From Mesorhizobium kowhaii (lineage in GTDB: Bacteria > Pseudomonadota > Alphaproteobacteria > Rhizobiales > Rhizobiaceae), in contig NZ_MZXV01000013.1 of the NCBI RefSeq assembly GCF_003253745.1, positions 434,001-498,000 of the forward strand: a stretch of DNA of 64,000 nt. Direction: 5' to 3'. The translations under genes and the position numbers were made by a program. Positions 51,196 to 60,700 of the stretch are shown piece by piece; position 1 is the stretch's first letter, and every line of letters begins with the position of its first letter. The notes under the pieces are model-generated. The model was not told the origin of the DNA. It made no database searches and worked only from the letters and a program-made list of their open reading frames with translations.

Positions 51196-52080
51196 ATGAC
51201 GCAAGCTGCAAAAGTCGCCGTTGTCGGTGCCGGCATCATGGGATCGGCGATCGCTACCCGCCTGATTGAGGCCAAGCAGGCCGTCACCGTGTTCGATCTG
51301 GACAAGGCCAAGGTTGCTGCCCTGACCGCGAAGGGCGCGGCTGTCGCCGCGTCGGTTGCCGAGGCAACGCGAGCGAGCGACTTCGTCATCCTCAGCCTCA
51401 ACCATGCCGATATCGTGCGTTCGGTGGTGTTCGGCGATGCCGGTGTCGCGGCTGCGGCATCATCCGACAAGCTGCTGATCGACATGTCGTCGATCGACCC
51501 GGCCGACACCGCTGAGATGGCGAAGAAGCTCGCGGCCGAGACCGGCATGAAATGGCTCGACTGCCCGCTTTCGGGCGGCGTTCCCGGCGCGCTGGCCGGC
51601 CGGCTGACCGTCATGGCGGGCGGTGAGCCGGCAGACTTCGAACACGCGCGCACGGTGATGCGGCATCTCTGCGCCAACTACACGCTGATGGGCCCGAGCG
51701 GGGCAGGGCAGACGACCAAGCTGATCAACCAGCTGTTCTGCGCGGTGCTGTTCCAGGCCGTCGCCGAAGCGGTGAAGCTCGCCGAAGCCGGCGGCGTCGA
51801 TCCGAAGGCCATCCCGGCCGCACTCAAGGGCGGGCGGGCCGATTCCAGCATCATGCAGGAGTTCATGGCAAAATTCGCCGCCCGCGATTTTTCAGCCACC
51901 GGCCGCATCGACAACATGCTGAAGGACCTGGATTCGCTGCAGGCCTTTGCGCTGAAGACCAAGACGCCGATGCCGATGACCGGGCAGGTGGTTGAGATCC
52001 ACCGCCTGCTCTGCGCCGCTGGACTGGGGCCTAGGGATTCCGCCGAAATGATGCGGCTGCTCGACGGCAAGACCAGCTAA
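51196..52080 (+). CDS. 3-hydroxyisobutyrate/tartronate-semialdehyde dehydrogenase family reductase
   Basis: 294 residues. NAD(P) fold V-G-A-G-I-M-G-S-A-I-A at the N-terminus, substrate motif L-D-C-P-L-S-G-G-V-P-G near 118-128, catalytic Lys in G-A-G-Q-T-T-K-L-I-N-Q near 170-180. Family members act on beta-hydroxy acids (GarR, HIBADH, 6PGDH-like). It starts one base after gntK. In this module it could handle tartronate semialdehyde or a gluconate-derived acid; the substrate is open. Confidence 0.85.
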   Translation: MTQAAKVAVVGAGIMGSAIATRLIEAKQAVTVFDLDKAKVAALTAKGAAVAASVAEATRASDFVILSLNHADIVRSVVFGDAGVAAAASSDKLLIDMSSIDPADTAEMAKKLAAETGMKWLDCPLSGGVPGALAGRLTVMAGGEPADFEHARTVMRHLCANYTLMGPSGAGQTTKLINQLFCAVLFQAVAEAVKLAEAGGVDPKAIPAALKGGRADSSIMQEFMAKFAARDFSATGRIDNMLKDLDSLQAFALKTKTPMPMTGQVVEIHRLLCAAGLGPRDSAEMMRLLDGKTS

Positions 52081-52114
52081 GCGGAGAGCCAATTTTGTCG
52101 CTTGACGCTCAGAA

Positions 52115-52130
52115 ATGTTATCGATAACAT
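52115..52130. promoter_or_regulatory. LacI-type operator in front of the ABC transporter operon
   Basis: ATGTTATCGATAACAT, identical to the site at 49796. It lies 28 bases before the ABC ATPase start, right after a TTGACG -35-like box, so a bound repressor would cover the promoter. Confidence 0.8.
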
Positions 52131-52158
52131 CATTTGGCGATCTCGGGAGGAACGCTTT

Positions 52159-53655
52159 GTGACCGAAGAAAAACTGATCGAGTTCAAGTCGATTACCAAG
52201 GAGTTCGGCGGCACCCGCGCGCTCTCCGACGTGACGCTCGATCTGCACAAGGGCGAGATCCTGGCACTGCTCGGCGAGAATGGCGCCGGCAAGTCGACGC
52301 TGATCAAGACGCTCGCCGGCATCTACCGTCCCGATGGCGGCAGCATCCTGTTTCGCGGCGAGCCCTATCATCATCGCCCGCCGCGGCCGAACCAGCGCCA
52401 ATCCGTCGCCTTCATTCACCAGGATCTCGGCCTGATCGAATGGATGACGGTCGGCGAAAATGTCGGCCTCGCCCAGGGATTTTCGCTGCGCTCCGGTCTC
52501 ATCGACTGGCGTTCCACCGAAAAGCGGGCGCACGAGGCCCTAAAGCTGGTCGGCTGCGATTTCGATCCGACGACGCGCGTCGAGGATCTAACGCGCACCG
52601 AGAAATCGCTGGTCGCCATCGCCCGCGCTCTGGCCACCGAGGCCGATGTGCTGGTGCTCGACGAGCCGACCGCCAGCCTTCCGGCCGACGAGGTCGACCG
52701 CCTCTTCGACGCCATCCGCCCGCTCAAGCAGCGCGGCGTTGGCATGATCTATGTCTCGCATCGCCTCGACGAGATCTTTCGCATCGCCGACCGCGTCGCG
52801 GTGCTGCGCGACGGCAGGCTGGTTGGTCAAAAGAAGGTCGCCGATACAAGGCCGGACGAACTTGTCGAGATGATCGTCGGTCGGCCGGTCAGCCAGGTTT
52901 TCAGCAAAGCCCAGACGCAGGCCGGCGAGACGGTGTGCGCCGTCCGTGACCTGGTCTGCGCCGGTGCAGGCCCGGTGTCGTTCGACGTGCGCAAAGGCGA
53001 GTTGCTCGGCCTGGTCGGCCTGCGCGGCGCCGGGCAAGAACTGGTCGGCCGGGCGCTGTTTGGCTGCCAGGCCTTTTCCGGCTCGGTGGCCATCAATGGC
53101 GTTACGCCCGATCTGTCGAGCCCGATCGCGGCGATGTCGGCCGGTGTTGGGCTCATCGCCCGCGACCGGACCGAAGAATCCATCGCGGCCTCCTTGTCGA
53201 TCCGCGAAAACAGTTTTCTCAATCCCGGCGCCGGCAAGCGCGGCCTGTTCTCCTTTCTGGCGCCACACAAGGAGGCCGCCCTGGCGCAAGTGATCGGCGG
53301 CTCGGTCGGGCTGCGCCCCAACGATCCGAACCTGCCGATCGAGGCGTTGTCGGGCGGCAACCAGCAAAAGGTGGTCGTCGGCCGCTGGCTCCACACCGGC
53401 CGCACCTTGCTGATCGCCGAGGATCCGACGGCCGGCGTCGATGTCGGCGCCAAGGCCGAGATTTACCGGTTGATCGGCCGGGCGCTCGAAGCCGGCCTCG
53501 TCGTCGTCGTGGTGTCGACCGATTTCGAGGAGATTGCCCATATCTGCCACCGCGCCTTGGTGTTTTCGCGCGGACAGATCGTGCGCGAACTCACCGGCGA
53601 CAAACTGACCACATCCGCCGTGATCACCGCGGCATCGGCTTCCGAAGCCGCCTGA
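52159..53655 (+). CDS. sugar ABC transporter ATP-binding protein with two ATPase domains (RbsA/CUT2 type)
   Basis: 498 residues from the GTG at 52159, which follows a GGGAGG ribosome site. Domain 1 has Walker A G-E-N-G-A-G-K-S-T and L-V-L-D-E-P-T-A-S, but its signature reads L-T-R-T-E-K-S-L-V-A. Domain 2 has a poor Walker A (V-G-L-R-G-A-G-Q-E), a good signature L-S-G-G-N-Q-Q-K-V-V, and a Walker B with swapped acids (A-E-D-P-T-A-G-V-D-V-G). Only one composite ATP site may be active. It pairs with the permease and binding protein downstream. Confidence 0.9.
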   Translation: MTEEKLIEFKSITKEFGGTRALSDVTLDLHKGEILALLGENGAGKSTLIKTLAGIYRPDGGSILFRGEPYHHRPPRPNQRQSVAFIHQDLGLIEWMTVGENVGLAQGFSLRSGLIDWRSTEKRAHEALKLVGCDFDPTTRVEDLTRTEKSLVAIARALATEADVLVLDEPTASLPADEVDRLFDAIRPLKQRGVGMIYVSHRLDEIFRIADRVAVLRDGRLVGQKKVADTRPDELVEMIVGRPVSQVFSKAQTQAGETVCAVRDLVCAGAGPVSFDVRKGELLGLVGLRGAGQELVGRALFGCQAFSGSVAINGVTPDLSSPIAAMSAGVGLIARDRTEESIAASLSIRENSFLNPGAGKRGLFSFLAPHKEAALAQVIGGSVGLRPNDPNLPIEALSGGNQQKVVVGRWLHTGRTLLIAEDPTAGVDVGAKAEIYRLIGRALEAGLVVVVVSTDFEEIAHICHRALVFSRGQIVRELTGDKLTTSAVITAASASEAA

Positions 53656-53674
53656 TTTTTCTGGGAGCGAGTTC

Positions 53675-54730
53675 ATGCAATCGATTGAATCCAGCGCACT
53701 CGAACCGACCCGCGGCGAAATGGCGGGTTTATCGTTGGGGCAGAAGATCATCCGGCTGCTGCCGGTGTACGGGCTGGTGATCCTGACGGCGCTGCTGATC
53801 CTTTTGTTTTCGATCCTGCTGCCGAACACGTTTCCGACGATGCTCAATTTGCGCTCGATCATTTCCGACAAGGCGATCATCGCGCTGCTGTCGCTGGCGG
53901 CGATGATCCCGATGGCGTCCGGCCGTATCGACCTCACCGTCGGCTATGGCATCGTGCTGTGGCACATCCTCGCTATCAGCCTGCAGACCATGTTCGGCGT
54001 TCCGTGGCCGCTGGCGGTGATCATCGTGCTGCTTCTTGGTGCTGCAACCGGCTTCCTCAACGGACTGCTGGTCGAAGTCGCCCGCATCGACTCTTTCATC
54101 GCCACGCTCGGCACCGGCACCGTGCTCTACGCGCTGGCGCTATGGCACACTGGCGGCAGGCAAGTGGTTGGCGTGCTGCCGAACGGGTTCTACGCGCTGA
54201 ATGGCACGATGGTGTTCGGGTTGCCGATCACCGGCCTCTATGTTTTGGCGATCGCCGTCGCGCTGTGGATCATCCTCGAATATCTGCCGATCGGTCGCTA
54301 CGTCTATGCCATCGGCGCCAACCCGAAAGCCGCTGCGCTGAACGGCATTCCGGTGCGCCGCTTCGTCATCGGCGCCTTCATCTCGTCGGGTTTCCTGACG
54401 GCGCTGACAGGCGTGCTGCTTGCCTCCAAGCTGCGCATCGGCCAGGCCAGCGTTGGGCTGGAATATCTGCTACCGGCCCTGGTCGGCGCCTTTCTCGGCT
54501 CGACCACCATCAAGCCCGGACGCGTCAATGTCTGGGGCACGATGACCGGCGTCATCATCCTGGCGGTCGGCATTTCCGGCATCCAGCAGTTCGGCGGCTC
54601 GTTCTTCGTCGAACCGCTGTTCAACGGCGTGACGCTGCTCGTCGCCATCGGCATCGCCGGCTACGCCCAGCGCAAGCGCGGCGCGGCTCACAGAGCCAGG
54701 ACCAAGACCGTAGCGCAGTCCTCGAAGTGA
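53675..54730 (+). CDS. sugar ABC transporter permease (RbsC/CUT2 type)
   Basis: 351 residues with 8-10 hydrophobic segments. Typical CUT2 marks: G-R-I-D-L-T-V-G-Y-G near 90-99 (the R-x-D-L-S-V-G motif), N-G-L-L-V-E near 130, and Y-A-I-G-A-N-P-K-A-A-A-L-N-G-I near 211-225. It follows the ATPase by 19 bases. A single permease gene is normal for this class, as it works as a homodimer. Confidence 0.92.
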   Translation: MQSIESSALEPTRGEMAGLSLGQKIIRLLPVYGLVILTALLILLFSILLPNTFPTMLNLRSIISDKAIIALLSLAAMIPMASGRIDLTVGYGIVLWHILAISLQTMFGVPWPLAVIIVLLLGAATGFLNGLLVEVARIDSFIATLGTGTVLYALALWHTGGRQVVGVLPNGFYALNGTMVFGLPITGLYVLAIAVALWIILEYLPIGRYVYAIGANPKAAALNGIPVRRFVIGAFISSGFLTALTGVLLASKLRIGQASVGLEYLLPALVGAFLGSTTIKPGRVNVWGTMTGVIILAVGISGIQQFGGSFFVEPLFNGVTLLVAIGIAGYAQRKRGAAHRARTKTVAQSSK

Positions 54731-54758
54731 CCAGCCGAACCCATCCGGGAATAATGGA

Positions 54759-55694
54759 ATGAGCGACTACGAGATTCTGGACGATCGCTTCCGAAAGCTG
54801 ACGATCGGGCATGCCAAGCTCGAACGGCTGTGGACCGGCAGTCGCTGGGCGGAAGGACCGGTCTATGTTCCGGCGGCAAAGCATTTGCTGTGGTCGGACA
54901 TCCCCAACGACCGGTTGCTGCGCTACGACGAAAGCGACGGCTCGGTCAGTGTCTTCGAAACCCCTTGCAACAACCAGAACGGTCACACGCTCGATGGCGA
55001 GGGCCGCGTCGTCGCTTGCGAGCATCGCGGCCGGCGCATCTCCCGGCTTGAGCATGATGGACGCTGGCAGCCGCTTGTCGAAGCCATCAATGGCAAGCGG
55101 TTCAATTCGCCGAACGATGTGGTGGTCAAATCCGATGGGACGATCTGGTTCACCGACCCGGTCTACGGCATCGACAGCCACTATGAAGGCATGATTGCCC
55201 GGCCGGAGATCGGCGCGTCGCATGTTTACCGGTTCGATGAAGCAACCCGCGAGGTGGGTGCGGTCATCACCGATCTGGTGCAGCCGAACGGGCTGGCTTT
55301 TTCGCCCGACGAGAGCATCCTCTACGTGTCGGATACCGGCGCAAGCCATGTTCAGGGCCTGCCGCGTGCGATCAAGACCTATGACGTCGCTAAGGACGGA
55401 CGCTCGCTGCGGTCGCGCGGCACCCTGGCCGAATGTGGGGCAGGATTCTTCGACGGATTCCGCGTCGATCGCGATGGCAACATCTGGGCCTCCAGCGCCG
55501 ATGCGGTTCGCGTCTACGCGCCGGACGGGACGCTGATCGGGCGCATCCTGATACCCGAAATCGTCTCCAATTTGTGCTTCGGCGGTCCGAAGCGCAACCG
55601 CCTCTACATCACCGCCCAGACGTCGCTTTATTCCATCTACGTCGACGCGCATCCGGCCGGTTTGGGCCCGGTGGCTGGGCACATCAGCCAGTGA
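54759..55694 (+). CDS. SMP-30/gluconolactonase family protein
   Basis: 311 residues, six-bladed propeller. Metal-binding Glu in W-A-E-G-P-V near 29-34, Asn in F-N-S-P-N-D-V-V near 113-120, Asp in L-A-F-S-P-D-E and G-F-R-V-D near 185-235. No signal peptide, so it is cytoplasmic. The family opens sugar lactones such as gluconolactone to the acid. Located between the permease and binding-protein genes, it would feed gluconate or a related aldonic acid into the gntK route. Confidence 0.88.
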   Translation: MSDYEILDDRFRKLTIGHAKLERLWTGSRWAEGPVYVPAAKHLLWSDIPNDRLLRYDESDGSVSVFETPCNNQNGHTLDGEGRVVACEHRGRRISRLEHDGRWQPLVEAINGKRFNSPNDVVVKSDGTIWFTDPVYGIDSHYEGMIARPEIGASHVYRFDEATREVGAVITDLVQPNGLAFSPDESILYVSDTGASHVQGLPRAIKTYDVAKDGRSLRSRGTLAECGAGFFDGFRVDRDGNIWASSADAVRVYAPDGTLIGRILIPEIVSNLCFGGPKRNRLYITAQTSLYSIYVDAHPAGLGPVAGHISQ

Positions 55695-55759
55695 CCTGGC
55701 GCCCGAAGTCGAGTCCCCGAAGACCAGACAATTTTTTTGAAACCAAGGGAGGTACCAAC

Positions 55760-56875
55760 ATGCAACGCAGAACATTTTTGAAATCATCCGTCGCCTTGAT
55801 GACTATCGCAATCGCTGCTCCAGTCCTGTTCGCCGGCCATGCACGGGCGGACGCGATGGCCGACGCCATGGCGGTGGTCGAAAAATATGCCCAGAAAGTC
55901 ACCGCCTGGGACGGCCCGACCACCGGTCCGAAGGCGCAGCCGGGCAAGACGATCGTCGTGCTCGCCGGTGACCTCAAGAACGGCGGCATTCTGGGCGTCA
56001 CCACCGGCGTCGAGGAAGCGGCCAAGGCGATCGGCTGGGAGGTCAAGGTGATCGACGGCGCCGGCTCGATCGGTGGCCGCACCGCCGCCTTCGGCCAGGC
56101 GATGGCGCTGAAGCCGAATGGCATCGTCATCAACGGTTTCGACGCCATCGAGCAGGCGCCGGCGCTGGAGCAGGCGAAGGCTGCCGGCATCCCGCTGGTT
56201 TCCTGGCATGCCGGACCGGTGATCGGACCTGACGAAAAGAGCGGCGTCTTCGCCAATGTCTCCACCGACGCCATGCAGGTCTCCACGGCGGCGGCCGACT
56301 GGGCCTACGCCGATGCCAAGGGCAAACCCGGCGTCGTCATCTTCACCGATTCGACCTACGCCATCGCCATCGCCAAGGCCGACAAGATGAAGGCGGAGAT
56401 CGAGCGGCTGGGCGGCAAGGTGCTCGAATATGTCGACACGCCGATCGCCGAGACCTCGCAGCGCATGCCGCAGCTCACCACCTCGCTGCTGCAGAAATAC
56501 GGCGATGCCTGGACGCATTCGCTGGCGATCAACGATCTCTATTTCGACTTCATGGGACCCTCGCTTGCGGCGGCCGGCAAAGCCGGCACCGACGCACCGA
56601 TCAATGTCGCCGCCGGCGACGGTTCGGAATCGGCTTATCAACGCATCCGCGCCGGCCAGTTCCAGAAGGTGACGGTCGCCGAACCGCTCAACCTGCAGGG
56701 CTGGCAACTGGTCGACGAATTGAACCGCGCCATCGCCGGTGAGAAATGGTCGGGCTACCTGTCGCCCCTGCATGTGGTGACGGCCGACAATGTCGAGTTC
56801 GACGGTGGCCCGAAGAATGCGTTCGACCCCGAAAATGGCTACCGCGACCAGTACAAGAAAATCTGGGGCAAATAA
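55760..56875 (+). CDS. periplasmic sugar-binding protein (RbsB-like, CUT2)
   Basis: 371 residues from the ATG at 55760 with GGGAGG upstream. The N-terminus M-Q-R-R-T-F-L-K-S-S has a twin-arginine-like pair and a hydrophobic core, with cleavage near A-R-A. It is a type I binding fold: G-K-T-I-V-V-L-A-G-D, G-I-V-I-N-G-F-D-A near 135, I-P-L-V-S-W-H-A-G. It is the last of the four transport-operon genes and lies about 65 bases after the lactonase. Confidence 0.9.
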   Translation: MQRRTFLKSSVALMTIAIAAPVLFAGHARADAMADAMAVVEKYAQKVTAWDGPTTGPKAQPGKTIVVLAGDLKNGGILGVTTGVEEAAKAIGWEVKVIDGAGSIGGRTAAFGQAMALKPNGIVINGFDAIEQAPALEQAKAAGIPLVSWHAGPVIGPDEKSGVFANVSTDAMQVSTAAADWAYADAKGKPGVVIFTDSTYAIAIAKADKMKAEIERLGGKVLEYVDTPIAETSQRMPQLTTSLLQKYGDAWTHSLAINDLYFDFMGPSLAAAGKAGTDAPINVAAGDGSESAYQRIRAGQFQKVTVAEPLNLQGWQLVDELNRAIAGEKWSGYLSPLHVVTADNVEFDGGPKNAFDPENGYRDQYKKIWGK

Positions 56876-57020
56876 GCATGCAAGGAGGCGGGCGCATCAC
56901 CCGATGCGCCCCCAAAACCGGCGTCATTCGATACCGCAAATCCGGGAAGTGTCCGGCCCGCGACCTGCCGCCGGCGGCGGCAAGTCGCATCAACTGCAGA
57001 AAAGTCAGGAAACCCTCGTC

Positions 57021-57353
57021 ATGATCATTCGCTACGCCCTCTTCGAAGGTGAAATCCACCCCGGACAAGAGAGCGAGTTCCGGCGCTTCGTCAGGGAAAG
57101 GCTGGTGCCGCTGTGGACACAGTTTCCCGGAGCGGAGGAAGTGCGCGTTCTGGATGGCACGACGCGGGACGAAGGCGCTCCCGTCTATGCCATGGCGCTC
57201 GCCATTCGCTACCCCGACATGGACGCCTGCAACCGAGCGCTTCAATCCGATGTGAGATTTCAAAGTAGGGACGTGACCGGTGATCTGCTGAAGATGTTTA
57301 CCGGCCGTGTTCATCACCATGTGTTCGAGGTAAATGAGTACGCACCGGCCTGA
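57021..57353 (+). CDS. small protein, possible dimeric alpha/beta-barrel (EthD-like)
   Basis: 110 residues from the ATG at 57021 (M-I-I-R-Y-A-L-F-E-G-E-I-H-P-G). The pattern of an opening strand, a helix with F-R-R-F-V-R-E-R-L, a second strand (V-R-V-L-D-G) and a closing V-H-H-H-V-F-E-V resembles dimeric ferredoxin-like proteins of the EthD/Dabb kind. The H-H-H cluster near 98 could bind metal. No firm family is recognised. It is the last gene of island 2, close behind the transporter operon, and may be an accessory enzyme such as a mutarotase. Confidence 0.6.
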   Translation: MIIRYALFEGEIHPGQESEFRRFVRERLVPLWTQFPGAEEVRVLDGTTRDEGAPVYAMALAIRYPDMDACNRALQSDVRFQSRDVTGDLLKMFTGRVHHHVFEVNEYAPA

Positions 57354-57786
57354 TTGGGATCTTGATCGGCAACGCTCTCAATTGCTGCGATCGGCGAATG
57401 CCGGTATCGGTGGTTGCATGTCCATGATTTGAACCTGCGGACCAGATGTCGCCCATTGGCCGCGGGACCGTACGGAACGATACGGGAAGACTTCTGGTTT
57501 TGGCCCACGAAAAACTCAATAAAATCAACGGTCTTAATACGCCCTCCGGGCCCACCAAAACGACCGCGTAAGTGGCTGATTTTTATACCATTTTCTGAAG
57601 GGGCCCACGACGTGGACTCGAACCCCCTATTTCTGACCAAGCACTTATTGGTCTCACGTCCGCCAGTAACGAAGATGTTGAGGCAGACAACTGACCCCAA
57701 TCTGATCGTTTGTTGGGGTCGTGTGCAGCGCGCCGCGCCGATTTTCTGGAGTGATAAGCCGCGCCCGACGCGGCGAATTCGTAACC
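57354..57786. other. right end of island 2 and flank
   Basis: No gene is supported. It contains the element-end repeat with a tRNA 3'-end copy (57461-57557) and an inverted T-arm-like sequence (57614-57627). Confidence 0.7.
57461..57557 (+). repeat. element-end direct repeat with tRNA 3'-end core (right end of island 2)
   Basis: Copy of 46268-46364 (offset 11193). Here the last 16 bases, CCCTCCGGGCCCACCA (57542-57557), equal tRNA bases 22540-22555. Read as the distal attachment site. Confidence 0.82.
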
Positions 57787-60700
57787 CTACTCGGCGGCCG
57801 TCTCCGATGGCGCCTCTGCCGGCCCCGAAGGCTCGGCCTCGGCACGGGGCTTGCGCCGTGAAAACAACGACCTGAGCGTGACGTAGAACACCGGCGTCAG
57901 GAACAGGCCGACGAAGGTGACGCCGAGCATGCCGGAGAACACCGCGGTGCCGAGCGACTGGCGCATTTCTGCGCCCGGGCCCGTTGCGATCATCAGCGGC
58001 ACGACGCCGAGGATGAACGAGAAGGCGGTCATCAGGATCGGCCGCAGCCTGAGCCGGCAGGCTTCGACGGCAGCCTCGGCGGCCGTCAGGCCGCGTTCCT
58101 GCGCCTGCCGCGCGAACTCGACGATCAGGATCGCGTTCTTGGCAGCAAGCCCGATCAGCACGATGAGGCCGATCTGCACGAGGATGTTATTGTCCAGCCC
58201 TCGGAAAGACACGCCGAGCAACGCCGCGAGCACGCCGAGCGGCACCACCAGCACAATGGCAAACGGCAGTACCCAGCTTTCATATTGCGCCGCCAGCGCC
58301 AGGAACACGAACAGCACCGACAGTCCGAAGATATAGACAGCGGCATTGCCGGTGTTGCGCTCCTGATAGGCGAGCTCGGTCCATTCATAGGAGGTACCGG
58401 CCGGCAGCGTCTTTGCCGTGATCCCTTCCATCAATGCCAGCGCGTCGCCCGTGGAAACGCCGGGCGCGGCGTTGCCCTGCAGCGGCACCGAGACGTACAT
58501 GTTGTAGCGCTGGACCAGCGCCGGGCCAGTGACGTCGCGGATCTCGATCAACGTGCCGAGCGGAACCAGCGCGCCGGTCGCCGAGCGCACCTTCAGTTTC
58601 AAGATGTCGGCGCGATCGAGGCGGAACGCCTGGTCGGCCTGCGCCCGCACCTGGTAGACGCGCCCGAAAGCGTTGAAGTCGTTGACGTAGGCGGTGCCCA
58701 AATTGATCGACAGCGTCTCGAAGATGTTGGGGATCGGCACGTTCAGGATGCGCGCCTTGTCGCGATCGATCGCCAGGAAGAATTGCGGGCTCGACGCGGA
58801 GAACGTGGTGAACACGCCCGTCAGCCCCGGCGTCTTGTTGGCCTTGCCGGCGATTTCGTTGGCAAGTGCCAGGATCTGCCGCATGTCGGCGCTGTTGCGC
58901 TCCTGGATCTGCAGCTTGAAGCCGCCGGCATTGCCGACGCCGCGGATCGGCGGCGGCGGCAGTGCGATAATGAAGGCTTCCTTGATGCTTTGCAGGCTGC
59001 CGAACAGATTGCCGATGACCTGGGTCGCCGACTGGCCGGCTTTCAGTCGCTCGTGAAACGGCTTGAACCTGGCGAAGATCACGCCCGCGTTGCTGGCGTT
59101 GGTGAAGGTCGCGCCGGAGAAGCCGGCGAAGGCGACTGCGTAGTCGACGCCTGGCGTTTTCTGGATGATCTGCGACGCCTGCTGGATGACCGCATCGGTC
59201 CTCGACAGCGAGGCGCCGTCCGGCAACTGGACGACGACGATCGCATAGCCCTGGTCGAGCGACGGAATGAAACCGCGCGGCACCGCCTGCACCATGTAGA
59301 CCGTGGCGCAGATGAGGGCCGCGAAAACGGCCAGCATGGCGGCGATCGTTATCCACGAGCCGACCAGCACGCGGATGATGCTCGAATACCAAAGGGCGAC
59401 CCTGTCGAAGCCGCGATTGAAGCCGTCGGCGAGCGCCCGTCCGAACCGCGCCAGGAAAAAGCGCGGCGGCGCCGCCGCGGCGTGGTGCGGCTTGAACAGC
59501 AGCGCGGCCAGCGCCGGCGAAAGCGTCAGCGAATTGAATGCCGAGATCGCCGTCGACACCGCGATGGTGATCGCAAACTGCAGGTAGAACTGCCCAGAAA
59601 TGCCGGGGATGAAGGCTGTCGGCACGAACACGGCTATCAGCACCAGCGAGATCGCGATGACCGCCGTTCCGACTTCGTCCATGGTTAGGTGCGACGCCGG
59701 ATTGGGCGCCAGCCCTCTGGCGATGTTGCGCTCGACGTTCTCGACCACGACGATCGCATCGTCGACGACGATGCCGATCGCCAGAACGAGGCCGAACAGC
59801 GTCAGCATGTTGAGCGAGAAGCCGGCGGCGTAAAGCACCGCTAGCGTGCCGATCAGCGACACGGGGATCGCCACGATCGGCACGATCGCCATGCGCCACG
59901 ATTGCAGGAAGACGATGATGACGATTATGACCAGCAGCATCGCCTCGAGGATCGTCTTGTAGACCTCCTGGATCGACTCGGCGACGAACTCGGTCGGATT
60001 GTAGACGATGTCGTAGCTCAACCCCTTCGGGAAGTCGCGGGAAAGCTCCTTCATCTTGTCCTGGATCTCCGCGGCTGCGGCGAGCGCATTGGTGCCCGGC
60101 CGCTGGAAGATGGCGAGCGCCACCGCCGGTTTGCCGTTGAGATAGGAGTTGGTGACGTAATCCTTGGCGCCGAGCTCGATGCGCGCCACGTCCTGCAGCG
60201 AGATCAGGCGGCCGTCGTCGGTCGATTTGACGATCACGTATCGGAAGTCGCGTGCGTCGTTGAAGCGGCCTTGCGTGGTGACCGTGTACTGGAACGCCGT
60301 GCCGGTGCTGGTCGGCGGCGCGCCGATCGAGCCGCCCGACACCTGGACGTTCTGGTCGCGCAGCGCCTGCACCACATCGCCCGAGGTCATCCCCAGGGCG
60401 GACAGTTTTTCCGGATCGAGCCAGATGCGCAGCGAATATTCGCGTTCGCCAAAGATGGTGAGGTCGCCGACGCCGTCGAGTCTGAGCAGTATGTCGCGCA
60501 CCTGCGAGCGGGCGTAGTTCGAGACGTAGAGCTGGTCGTAGGTATTGTCGGGCGACAGCATGTGCACGACCATCATCAGGTCGGGCGAGCTCTTGGTGGT
60601 GGTGATGCCGAGGCGGCGGACTTCTTCGGGCAGGCGCGGCTCGGCGACCGACACGCGGTTCTGCACCAGCACCTGCGCCTGGTCGAGATCGGTGCCCAGC

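Noticed and set aside
57314..57700. Minus-strand ORF of 128 residues over the right attachment repeat
   Set aside because: It runs through the tRNA-derived core and the repeat; the similar reading at the other copy is broken, so it is not a gene.
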